From: a virus
DNA length: 36,835 nucleotides
IMG/VR virus record: IMGVR_UViG_3300032315_001259
Location: 1 to 36,835 of that record
Direction: 5' to 3' (one strand)
Numbering within the stretch: position 1 is the first letter of the stretch; every line of letters starts with the position of its first letter. Shown here in pieces: positions 23,812 through 32,446 of the stretch. The notes below the pieces were generated by a model. The model was not told the origin of the DNA, searched no databases, and saw nothing but the letters and a program-made list of their open reading frames with translations. A program made the translations under genes and the position numbers.

Positions 23812-24873
23812 ATGACCACACCAACAGGAGCAATAAAATTTTCAGATATTACTACTGAATTTGGAACTCCTACTGGAAATAATTTAGGAGCATTTAGAGT
23901 TAATCAAACTATCGTAGGTCAAAGTTGGCCTTTAGATACTGGAGTTCCAACTGCTGGTGCAATAAGTTTTTCGCAACTTAAAGGGAAAACTTTAAATGTA
24001 GTTATTGATTCTGGTACTACTGGTGGTGATGAATATGATGTAACTTTGACAAATTATTTTCCATCTAAAGCAACTGCAGTTGGAGGATTTTATACACTTC
24101 CTGGCGCACTATCATCTTTAGGCGGAAAAAAATATTATGTATATTTAAGAAAAGATTATGGTGGATCTGCTTCTGTAACTACAAGTGTAAAGTCTGGTGC
24201 TTGGCCTTCTGGATCCACATTAAACGTTGTTGTTTCCGATAGTGCTACAATCTGGGGTCGTGGTGGTAATGGTGGAGGTGGAGCTAATGGTGGCGCTGGA
24301 ACTTATGGTAGTGGTGGCGGAACTGGATTGAATTCAATCGGATTTTCATATTCTGCAAACTTATCTATCAGTTCTGGATCTAGAATTATTGCTGGTTTTG
24401 GTGGCGGCGGTGGTGGTGGCGGCGGTTTCTCAAACCCAGATACAGGTTCATATGATCCTTCGTGGGGTGGTGGAGGCGGCGGCGGTGGACAAGGAAATCC
24501 AGGAGGAAATGCTGGTTCCGCTGGTATTGTGGGAAATCCTGGTACACCCGGAAATGCTGGTACTGTAGGTTCAAAAACATCCGGCGGAAATGGTGGTGGG
24601 CAAGGTTGCTTCCCCCAAATCAATGGTTCAGGTGGCGGCGGCGGTGGTGGCAGTGGAATTACTTTTGGGTATGGCGGAAAATGTCCAAGTAACCCTTTCT
24701 TTGGCGATTCCGGAGCTGATGGTAGTGTGACCAGTGGTGGAGGTGGTGGCGGAACTGGTGGTGGAGGTGGTGGAACTGGATCGGCAATATTGCAAAATGG
24801 AGCTACCGTTACTGTTAGTAATGGTGGATATTGTTATCCTTCAGCAACTCCAGTTACTGCTGCTTTTACTTAA
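23812..24873 (+). CDS. Glycine-rich adhesin-like virion protein with collagen-like stretch (353 aa)
   Basis: Residues 1-60 are the small structural domain also found at 5952-6515 (AIKFSDITTEFG, GVPTAGAISFSQLKGK). Residues ~65-145 look beta-rich. From ~150 to ~330 the chain is extremely glycine-rich with runs of six to nine Gly and N-G-G/S-G-G patterns. Glycine-rich blocks of this kind recall T-even gp38-type adhesins, where they pack as polyglycine II helices; homology to gp38 itself is not shown. Residues 235-255 form seven uninterrupted Gly-X-Y triplets, including GNP and GTP. The C-terminus is SNGGYCYPSATPVTAAFT. It is probably a receptor-binding tip protein. The stop is one base from the stop of the converging 2246-aa fibre. 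Confidence 0.82.
   Translation: MTTPTGAIKFSDITTEFGTPTGNNLGAFRVNQTIVGQSWPLDTGVPTAGAISFSQLKGKTLNVVIDSGTTGGDEYDVTLTNYFPSKATAVGGFYTLPGALSSLGGKKYYVYLRKDYGGSASVTTSVKSGAWPSGSTLNVVVSDSATIWGRGGNGGGGANGGAGTYGSGGGTGLNSIGFSYSANLSISSGSRIIAGFGGGGGGGGGFSNPDTGSYDPSWGGGGGGGGQGNPGGNAGSAGIVGNPGTPGNAGTVGSKTSGGNGGGQGCFPQINGSGGGGGGGSGITFGYGGKCPSNPFFGDSGADGSVTSGGGGGGTGGGGGGTGSAILQNGATVTVSNGGYCYPSATPVTAAFT
24514..24576 (+). repeat. Collagen-like Gly-X-Y triplets within glycine-rich adhesin
   Basis: Seven consecutive triplets: GSA, GIV, GNP, GTP, GNA, GTV and GSK. Two have proline in the Y position, the usual target of prolyl 4-hydroxylases in collagen. Confidence 0.65.
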
Positions 24874-24874
24874 T

Positions 24875-27800
24875 TTATTTTTTCTTAAGTTCTTCAATTT
24901 CTGCTTTCAATTCCTTGATTGCTTCAATTAGAAGTGGTACAATTTTTTCATATTTGACAGTCTTGTAATTTTCACCACTTCTAGAATACTCATTTCCATC
25001 ATCATCAACATCAATATCAAATGGTGCTGCTTTCACAACTTGAGGAAGTACTTTTTCTACTTCTTGTGCGATAACACCAACTTGTTCTTCTCTTGTATAT
25101 CCAAAAGAAGCAGCAACATCATTTGCATTATATGTAACTCCACGAAGAGAACATACTTTATTAAGAGCATTTGCAATTGGACTGATATTTTCTTTCAGTC
25201 TCAAATCAGAATAGAATGCGGTAATATCATTTGTTGCACGAATTTCGCCAGCAGTACCTGAAGCAGCAGTTCCAACACCAAAGGAATTAACTTGATAATT
25301 ATTTCCAGTTACAAGAGCACTTGCCGTACCAGTTAAAGTTGCAGTAATAGTTCCAGCACTAAAGTTACCTGAAGCATCACGAGCAACTACTGTAGATGCA
25401 GTATTTGCACTTGTAGCATTTATTGTAATAGTTGCAGATGCAGAGTTATTAAATGATCCAGACAAGTAAGTTCCAGTAGAAACACTATACTGAAGAGTTC
25501 CATTTAAGTTGGTAGCACTAATTGTACCAGCACTAAAGTTACCAGAACCATCACGAAGCACAATACTGCTTGCCGTATTTGCGCTTGCAGTTTGATAACC
25601 TTGCAGATAAGAAACATTTAAATTGCTAACTTGTGTAGTGGAAGATACAACAAATGGTGCAGTTCCTGTTGTAATATTTGAAGTAATAGTTCTACTTGTA
25701 ATATCACGAGCAGCAAAATCACCATTTACATCTCTAGAAACAATACTTGCACTATTATCGCCAAGAGTCCAAGTTGATTTTGCATCAACATTAAGTTCTC
25801 TTGCTGTACTTCCATTATAAGTGGAACCACTTGTATAACTTAAATGAGTATTGAGAGTTAAATCTCCAAGATTACTTCCAAGAGCAACACCAGAAATTGT
25901 ACTATTTGCTAGATTTGCATTTGAAATTGCAGCAGAACCAGAAAGATTGGTATTTGTCAGTCCAGTAATCGTATTTGAACCAGCAGCAATTGTTTTATTA
26001 GTTAAGGCATCAGAAGTATTTTTACCAACTAGTGTATCTGTTGCTGCTGGTAATGTGAGAGTTCCACTTGCAGTTGATGATGCTACTAATTTAGTAAATC
26101 CAGAAGTTCCTTTAAAATCAATACCAGAAGTACTAACTGTACTAATTCCAATATTATTTAAATTGGTAATTGTAGCATTTGTATAAGTAACAGCAGTACC
26201 CGCAAGTGCTGTAATAATTCCTACATTTTGATAAGCATAAGTACCACTTAATGTAGTGATATTGCCAGTAGTGTAAGTTACAGCAGTACCAGTAAGTGCT
26301 GTAATTATGCCAACATTTTGATAAGCATAAGTGCCAGTCAACGTTGTGATATTACCAGTAGTGTAGGTTACAGCAGTGCCAGTTAAGGCACTAATCGTGG
26401 AAGAACTGGCATTTAGTCTTCCTGCAAATGTGGAAACTCCAGCATATGTTGAATTGAAAGAACTACCAACGTTAATATTTGCAGTATTAGAGAAAGTAAC
26501 ACCAGTACCAGTAACTTCTAAATTATAAAGTTGCGAAATGCCTTGTATGTGTTTCTGGGTATAAGCAGTTACAATTGCCCCAACTGAATTTGTTCCTGGG
26601 AAAACTGCACCATTATAAATCGTGATTCCTTCAAACGCAACACTACTAAATGTTTGTGGAGTAATAAATGTAACAGATTCAGTTACATAAAGATTTTTAA
26701 ATCTTGCAGTTCCATTCACTTCCAATTCATTTGTGAATGGGAATGTTGCATTTGTTTGTCCAATTCCAAGTCTATCTAAACGAAGAACATCCAAGTCCTT
26801 CTCCATACTAATCATTCCAAATCTCTTCCAGTCACTATCGGCATAAACGTGACCTACATATCCACCAGATACTGGGCTGGAAATTAGAGAAATATCACCA
26901 GAACGAGCACCAGAAATTACTGCAGAAGTTGGAGTAGAAATTCCAACGGTAATTAATTTTGATTGTGAAGCAGTTCCTTTAATGAATAAGTTTTTAGTTT
27001 CAATTCCGTTATCTGATGTATTTGTAATTTTTTGTGTGAAATTTACAGGACCATAGAATTGTGATGTTTGATTATTATTTTCACCACCTTCAACTGTAAT
27101 TCTTTCTTTTACGACAATATCATCATAATATCCACTCAATCTCTGGGTCAAATCTGTATTTGCATCATCTCCAGTATAAGTGAATATTGGAGCATCAAAG
27201 AGTTCTTCTTCTCCAGTAATAGAAGTGAGTTTCTTTGAACCAGAATAAAACTCACCCAAATCGTTCATACCAGAATAAACAATTGTTCCGCCATCTTGTT
27301 CTTTTGCTTGGGAAACAATTATTTCATCAGTTGTTAGAACTTTAGTTTGCTTTTGAGGAAGACCAGTTGAATAGTTACCGGGACCATATCCAACATATTC
27401 AAAAGTATGACCAGAACCACGAATATACGATGGGCGATGGAATTGAATTGGAATGATACGAATTTTCTTAACAAGAGTTCCACTATCTGCTGCTGCTGAA
27501 ATTGTACCAAATTGTCCACGAATGACTGACGTGCAAGCATCATTTAAGATACGAAGAACTTCTGAATTAATTTGGATGAAATCGCCCTTTTTGAATCCAT
27601 TTGGACTTGAGAGATTAATTGTAGTTGCCGAAGAAGATAAAGAACTTCCAAGTGTTACAGAAATACCACCGTAAATGTAAGATGCACGACCACCAAGATT
27701 GCTTTCGCCATCACCAATTGGAAGAGCATTTACTCCAATACCTTGCTTTAAGACTGTACCACCACTCACATAAGGTTGTGTTGCAGTCACAATACCAACA

Positions 27801-30800
27801 TTAAATGTAAACGTAGTAAGACCAACTACACTTTTGACTACAAATGAACTATCATAGATTGCCTGTCCTGTACCAACGATTGTAAATTTATTACCAACAA
27901 GCAATCCGTGAGATGTAGATGTAGTAACTGTTGCAATTCCAGTCCTAATATCAGTAAAGTTTAAAGTTGAAATTGTTGAACCTTCTGCCGTAATTGCGGC
28001 ATAAGGCAATGTGCCGTCAGTTCTAGACGTATAAACACCAACATTATTTGCATTATAAACTGTAAATTGTTTTGGTCCAGAAATTGCTGTAATTTTAAAT
28101 AGGCCATTATAACCTTCACTTGCAAATCCAACGATTTGAATTGAATCGCCAATATTATTATTGATAGAAGTCACTTGTACAGTTGCAAGTGTTGTTCCAC
28201 CTGCAATACTCATTGTATTTCCTACACCATAAGCACTACCACCATCTACAATACTTACATCTATTGGAACGCCAGCAGTCAATGAAACTTTAACTGTTGC
28301 ATTAGTTCCTGCTCCAGTTCCGCCCACCAAAGCAGCAGAATAGAGTGTCGTTGAACCATATCCAGAACCAGCAGCAGTCAACGAAAGTGCAGAAATTGCA
28401 TTTAAATTGTGCTCTCTATCAGTATAGAAAGTGACAGCAGTCCCAGTCACAGCAGCATAAGTAATACCAAAACCAATTGTATTTTCTCTTATAAATGAGT
28501 CAAGAGTTTCTTTTGTGACTGAATTTCTCTTATCATCTGTTGTGACTTTTCCAAGTGGTTGAATATCTGCATAAGATGTTGATGCTTTTGGATCTGAATT
28601 ATAATTATCCCTATCTAATTGTGGATAAAGATTGCGAACATCTTGATTGTATTTTTTATAACTAATACCATATCCAACATTTTTAAGTGTTGGTGATTCA
28701 CCCGAAGACATTACTGTAAGATGATAGATACCATCTTGTCCTGTAGTTGAAGAACCAGGAATAAACTTTTTAATTTCATCAATTCTATAGATGAAATAAG
28801 TATCGTAATATCTCTCTCTAGTTACAGTTGGAAGTGCTTCTACTTGTTGTGAAGTAGTTCTTTGATTTGTGACATTTGCAAAAGATCCAGGATCAGTAGC
28901 AATACCAGAAACAGTAAAGGTTTTGCTGCTTGGAACTGTTGCAATTGTGAAGGAACCATTAAATACAGAAGATGCAGAACCTGCTAAATTATTTGAACTT
29001 AATACATTTTGAATTTTAATTCCATCACCAGAACTTAAATTATGTGGAAGTTCAGTTGTAATAGTAATTACATTTGAAGAATACGATGCACCAGTAATGA
29101 TTTTTGGATTTTTAAGTTGTGTAGAATCCGAAAGGTTACCAGATAAAACTCCAGGACTATCAATTGTTGTTGTACTACTTTCCTGAATAGTATAACCAGC
29201 AATTGGTGGTCGCGCATTTGTTGCTTCTTTTGGAATTACATAACGAAGTTTATAAATTCTTTCATTTAATGAACGATTATCTAACTTTCTTTTCACAAAA
29301 GTAGAACCAGATTCTAATCCCAATCCAGTTGTACCCAATCCTACAATTGCATTGTAGATATTATTATCTTGTGTGGAATTGGAACAAGTAATATACCAAT
29401 TTGAATTCGTAGAGTCAAATTGAATTGGATGTCCAAGATCTCCTGGTTGCTTGTCGGTTACTGAACTGACAATAGTAAGAATACCACCAAGATTATTAGT
29501 TCCATTAATAGTTCTTGGAGTTGCAGCAATTGCATCACTATATGTTGGTGAAAGTTTAACTTGATTTGAAGAACCAGTTGTGGAAATATAATAAACTTTA
29601 TTCAATTCAATATTATTTGGAGATTCTGCAGTATCACTAAATACTCTTACTTTTTCTCCATTATAGAAGTTATGAGCACCTGTAAGTGTAAAGATATCAC
29701 TACTAATGCTATTGATGCCGGAATTTCTTCCAACAGTAGATACTTTCTGCGCGGAATATACTGAACCACCAGGGGACTGCATCAAGACTGGTGCAGTATA
29801 AGTTGTTTGTGCTGTTCCAATAGTTACTGTTAGATTTAACAGTTCGTTTTGTTTTGCTCCAATACGATAACTATCAACTTGATGCGGTGGAGCAATATCT
29901 AAACTGTTATATCCATAAAGATATAGATTTGAGATTGTTGCTGCTGAAATTGTTTTTGTAATATCTAATGATAACCAAGTAACTTCATTTTCATTTGTAA
30001 TAACTTCTCTTGGCGGAATAATGTGAGTAATGTATCCAGTATTGTCACGATCAAATGCTTCTTTGCGGAAACCAACAGATTCAAGAGCTACAGCACCAAA
30101 GTTACTATTAGAGTTGGTGATGGACATATCACCACCACTTTCAGCTAAAAATTGTCTAGCATAACCAATCGCAAAGATAGATACGCACTGAACAAAACCA
30201 CCATTTGATACTTTTACGTGGTTATTTTCATATGATGGTTTGTAGATGGAACCAGAATATGTGTGAAGTGGGGAATTTGATGATTGACTATTATCTTTAA
30301 ATGATTTGCTGGTTGAATCATAATCAATAAAAGCATTATCATCTTTTTGTAGTGACACACCAGTAAATTGAGCCACAACCATTGATTTAAAACCAGTGGA
30401 TTTGCTTCCATCAGCGTGTATTCCACTCATACCATAAACTGATCTTATAGAACAATTAAAGATATAAGGAGAAGCAGAAGAAACGCTATCTGCTTCTATA
30501 ACAACTTGTGCATCTTGAAGATAAGTAACAGGATCTGGAACTAGATTTGTTGGAGATCCTAATGATGTATAGGTGAATGTGGTGAGTCCTACGATACCAC
30601 TTACAACAAATGAACCATTATAAATGCTGGTATCAATACCAACACCCTTCATTAAAATTGGAGTATCAACAAAAAGACCGTGAGTTGCGTTGGTGGTTAC
30701 AGTAATAGATGAAGATGGGGTTACACCATCACCAGAACGAATACTTGTGATTCCAAGATTGTTTGCGTTTAGATTTCCAACAATACGATATTCATCTACA

Positions 30801-31615
30801 CTTGGTTCAAAATCAAGACCAACTGGATAATCTATAATTGGTCTTCCGGAACTATTACCATAAACTAAAGTAAGTTTGTGGTAATACATCTGCAGATCAG
30901 TTAATCCACTATCTACGTTGCTGATCTTTACATTATTCACACCATCAGCATATGCAAATGCAGTTAGTTTGTGGTGAGAATAATTTGGGAAATTTGTAGT
31001 ATTGTTATAATTTTTATAAGAGAATTTTGTAGTATCTGCATCTAAAAATGTAAAGATACTGAAATAGCAAGTACCAGTTACATTAAAAATAGAAGAAGTG
31101 TTAATATAATCGTCTAGTGGGTCTGGAACATATAATGGACGAATTTTAGTTTTTCTTAAATCATAACCAATAATGGATACACCACGAGGAATGATTATAC
31201 CACCATCTACCGAGTTTAATTTATATAAATCGTTATTTGCGTCAAGTACATCTGTATTAAATGCCGATCCAAGTTCATTGATTGTAACACCACTTGCCCA
31301 AGAAACACCAGAACCAGATCCAGTTCTCTGCTTTAGTGCTCCGGTAGTATCAATTGCAAATCCTGGACGATTATCAATATAATGAGTTCCAGGATATACA
31401 AGTACGGTTGTTCTATCAATTCTATCGTTATTTCTTCCTGACTGATATGAAAATCTTGCTGCCTCTATTAGTGCTCTTTGAATAGATTTAAATGGGCGGG
31501 CTAAACTATTGCCCTTATTTTCATAACTATCAGTTGCATCAAAATCTGATGGATTAACATAAAGAATGTTACCTTCAGCATTCTTTAGGAAATTTTCTAA
31601 CCTGGAGAGTGGCAT
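24875..31615 (-). CDS. Very long beta-helical tail fibre with peptidase S74 domain (2246 aa)
   Basis: The N-terminus MPLSRLENFLKNAEGNILYV leads into a pectate-lyase-like beta-helix: ARPFKSIQRALIEAARFSYQ at ~39-58, then VLVYPGTHYIDNRPG. The domain with CVSIFAIGYARQFLAE and SITNSNSNFGAVAL is shared with the 618-aa protein. The middle has a YYDTYFIYRIDEIKKFIPG region, GxGYG-type repeats and GGTIVYSGMNDLGEFYSGS. Near residues 1740-1820 are five units of the same 15-residue repeat that fills the 2556-aa fibre. TNKTIAAGSNTI and TQVSNLNVSYLQGY modules follow. The end is an S74 chaperone with SDLRLKENI (Ser2136, Lys2141), QVGVIAQEVEKVLPQ and a helical tail. It is a long host-range fibre that converges on the plus-strand island. 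Confidence 0.93.
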   Translation of the reverse strand: MPLSRLENFLKNAEGNILYVNPSDFDATDSYENKGNSLARPFKSIQRALIEAARFSYQSGRNNDRIDRTTVLVYPGTHYIDNRPGFAIDTTGALKQRTGSGSGVSWASGVTINELGSAFNTDVLDANNDLYKLNSVDGGIIIPRGVSIIGYDLRKTKIRPLYVPDPLDDYINTSSIFNVTGTCYFSIFTFLDADTTKFSYKNYNNTTNFPNYSHHKLTAFAYADGVNNVKISNVDSGLTDLQMYYHKLTLVYGNSSGRPIIDYPVGLDFEPSVDEYRIVGNLNANNLGITSIRSGDGVTPSSSITVTTNATHGLFVDTPILMKGVGIDTSIYNGSFVVSGIVGLTTFTYTSLGSPTNLVPDPVTYLQDAQVVIEADSVSSASPYIFNCSIRSVYGMSGIHADGSKSTGFKSMVVAQFTGVSLQKDDNAFIDYDSTSKSFKDNSQSSNSPLHTYSGSIYKPSYENNHVKVSNGGFVQCVSIFAIGYARQFLAESGGDMSITNSNSNFGAVALESVGFRKEAFDRDNTGYITHIIPPREVITNENEVTWLSLDITKTISAATISNLYLYGYNSLDIAPPHQVDSYRIGAKQNELLNLTVTIGTAQTTYTAPVLMQSPGGSVYSAQKVSTVGRNSGINSISSDIFTLTGAHNFYNGEKVRVFSDTAESPNNIELNKVYYISTTGSSNQVKLSPTYSDAIAATPRTINGTNNLGGILTIVSSVTDKQPGDLGHPIQFDSTNSNWYITCSNSTQDNNIYNAIVGLGTTGLGLESGSTFVKRKLDNRSLNERIYKLRYVIPKEATNARPPIAGYTIQESSTTTIDSPGVLSGNLSDSTQLKNPKIITGASYSSNVITITTELPHNLSSGDGIKIQNVLSSNNLAGSASSVFNGSFTIATVPSSKTFTVSGIATDPGSFANVTNQRTTSQQVEALPTVTRERYYDTYFIYRIDEIKKFIPGSSTTGQDGIYHLTVMSSGESPTLKNVGYGISYKKYNQDVRNLYPQLDRDNYNSDPKASTSYADIQPLGKVTTDDKRNSVTKETLDSFIRENTIGFGITYAAVTGTAVTFYTDREHNLNAISALSLTAAGSGYGSTTLYSAALVGGTGAGTNATVKVSLTAGVPIDVSIVDGGSAYGVGNTMSIAGGTTLATVQVTSINNNIGDSIQIVGFASEGYNGLFKITAISGPKQFTVYNANNVGVYTSRTDGTLPYAAITAEGSTISTLNFTDIRTGIATVTTSTSHGLLVGNKFTIVGTGQAIYDSSFVVKSVVGLTTFTFNVGIVTATQPYVSGGTVLKQGIGVNALPIGDGESNLGGRASYIYGGISVTLGSSLSSSATTINLSSPNGFKKGDFIQINSEVLRILNDACTSVIRGQFGTISAAADSGTLVKKIRIIPIQFHRPSYIRGSGHTFEYVGYGPGNYSTGLPQKQTKVLTTDEIIVSQAKEQDGGTIVYSGMNDLGEFYSGSKKLTSITGEEELFDAPIFTYTGDDANTDLTQRLSGYYDDIVVKERITVEGGENNNQTSQFYGPVNFTQKITNTSDNGIETKNLFIKGTASQSKLITVGISTPTSAVISGARSGDISLISSPVSGGYVGHVYADSDWKRFGMISMEKDLDVLRLDRLGIGQTNATFPFTNELEVNGTARFKNLYVTESVTFITPQTFSSVAFEGITIYNGAVFPGTNSVGAIVTAYTQKHIQGISQLYNLEVTGTGVTFSNTANINVGSSFNSTYAGVSTFAGRLNASSSTISALTGTAVTYTTGNITTLTGTYAYQNVGIITALTGTAVTYTTGNITTLSGTYAYQNVGIITALAGTAVTYTNATITNLNNIGISTVSTSGIDFKGTSGFTKLVASSTASGTLTLPAATDTLVGKNTSDALTNKTIAAGSNTITGLTNTNLSGSAAISNANLANSTISGVALGSNLGDLTLNTHLSYTSGSTYNGSTARELNVDAKSTWTLGDNSASIVSRDVNGDFAARDITSRTITSNITTGTAPFVVSSTTQVSNLNVSYLQGYQTASANTASSIVLRDGSGNFSAGTISATNLNGTLQYSVSTGTYLSGSFNNSASATITINATSANTASTVVARDASGNFSAGTITATLTGTASALVTGNNYQVNSFGVGTAASGTAGEIRATNDITAFYSDLRLKENISPIANALNKVCSLRGVTYNANDVAASFGYTREEQVGVIAQEVEKVLPQVVKAAPFDIDVDDDGNEYSRSGENYKTVKYEKIVPLLIEAIKELKAEIEELKKK
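26160..26400 (-). repeat. Five 15-residue repeat units shared with the giant fibre
   Basis: Units such as GTAVTYTTGNITTLT and GTYAYQNVGIITALT match the 45-bp arrays at 14810-16320 and 16960-19620. This small outpost of the repeat is in a different gene about 6 kb away. Confidence 0.85.
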
Positions 31616-31643
31616 TTTATAAGCACAGATATTTCTTCTGTCT

Positions 31644-31651
31644 TATTTAGA
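31644..31651 (-). promoter_or_regulatory. Candidate late promoter, TCTAAATA
   Basis: TCTAAATA, containing the cyanophage-type core CTAAATA, lies 28 bases before the ATG at 31615. It is identical to the octamer at 34241-34248, with near-identical spacing. Confidence 0.6.
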
Positions 31652-31669
31652 CACTTAATAAATCATCAC

Positions 31670-31843
31670 TCAATCGGTATAAACTAATTCTCCACGAAGT
31701 TCAGCAAGTTTTGCAGTTGCAAGTGCTTCTACACAAGCCCAATAAGTTTCTCCTGTAAGTGGAAAGTTTTCATCCACAAAATGGGAGCACATATCTTCTT
31801 GTAACTCACGAAGTTCTTGTAGGGTTTTGCGGTCAATTTGCAT
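31670..31843 (-). CDS. Small conserved phage protein (57 aa)
   Basis: It starts MQIDRKTLQELRELQEDMCS and continues with HFVDENFPLTGETYWACVEALATAKLAELRG in context. It is a short helical, acidic protein of a type often seen in cyanophage genomes, with no known function and no binding motif. The ATG at 31843 is chosen; a GTG at 31852 would add MPI and sits closer to an AGAGGA sequence, so it is a real alternative. It has its own strong sigma70-like promoter, unlike the late-type units around it, and may therefore be expressed earlier. Confidence 0.7.
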   Translation of the reverse strand: MQIDRKTLQELRELQEDMCSHFVDENFPLTGETYWACVEALATAKLAELRGELVYTD

Positions 31844-31869
31844 TATAGGCACACACAGTGGTCCTCTTC

Positions 31870-31898
31870 ATTCTAGCACATATTTTGAGTCTTGTCAA
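31870..31898 (-). promoter_or_regulatory. Strong sigma70-like promoter, TTGACA-17-TAGAAT
   Basis: On the minus strand the -35 TTGACA (31893-31898) is a perfect consensus. The -10 TAGAAT (31870-31875) has an extended TG one base upstream, and the spacer is 17. The stop codon of the upstream oxygenase gene lies within the -35 box. It would serve the 57-aa gene. Confidence 0.7.
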
Positions 31899-32446
31899 GG
31901 GGTCTGGTCCATTATAAAATCTTCATATGGGAGATGGGCACCGAACATCCAAAGTATTCTGGGAGTTTCTCCTTTCACTTCAGTTACATAATGAGTTTGC
32001 TCCGAAGCATAATAACAATGTAAATCTCCAACATTAATATCAACTAACTCATCATCCACATATAATTCTGCACCTTCTTCTGTTGCTTGAGCCATTATAT
32101 TACAACGATATGTTGTCCAACCATTTTCTGCTTTTGGATCACGATGACTATAGACATCACCACCTTTATAAGTTACAGAGACAACTACACCTTCACTACC
32201 GTGACCCATAATTAATGGTCTATGGGATATTCTCATAAATTCACGAATTCTATTTGAAATATCAATTACAAGTTCGGGATATTTTTTATCCTTCATATGC
32301 ATTCTACTGGTTAATCTTTTTTTATATTGATGATTTCCTCGTGAAACTCCCAAATTAATCCACCCCTCTTCAACACCATTTAAGGCAATTTCAGATAATT
32401 GCTCACATTCCTCTAATGTGATAAAATTTTTAAATATTTTAATCAC
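31895..32446 (-). CDS. 2-oxoglutarate/Fe(II)-dependent oxygenase (183 aa)
   Basis: Iron ligands H101-x-D103 (YSHRDPKAENGW) and H152 (EQTHYVTEV), with R163 (TPRILWMFG) as the 2-oxoglutarate anchor, make a complete active site. Core strands GAELYVDDE and INVGDLHCYY agree with the fold. The predicted start is GTG at 32446, overlapping the sulfotransferase stop as GTGA; the next in-frame Met lies inside the fold and would be too late. It is the third and most diverged oxygenase in this window and the last gene of the 34214-31895 operon. The substrate is unknown; pairing with a sulfotransferase suggests small-molecule or surface modification, which is inference. Confidence 0.88.
   Translation of the reverse strand: MIKIFKNFITLEECEQLSEIALNGVEEGWINLGVSRGNHQYKKRLTSRMHMKDKKYPELVIDISNRIREFMRISHRPLIMGHGSEGVVVSVTYKGGDVYSHRDPKAENGWTTYRCNIMAQATEEGAELYVDDELVDINVGDLHCYYASEQTHYVTEVKGETPRILWMFGAHLPYEDFIMDQTP

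Noticed and set aside
24303-24623. Proline-rich minus-strand ORF
   Set aside because: It is the complement of the polyglycine codons of the adhesin (GGN read as NCC), with no ribosome-binding site and no separate promoter.
24867-24889. Inverted repeat ACTTAA / TTAAGT between converging genes as a terminator
   Set aside because: The stem is only six A/T-rich base pairs with an 11-base loop; too weak to call.
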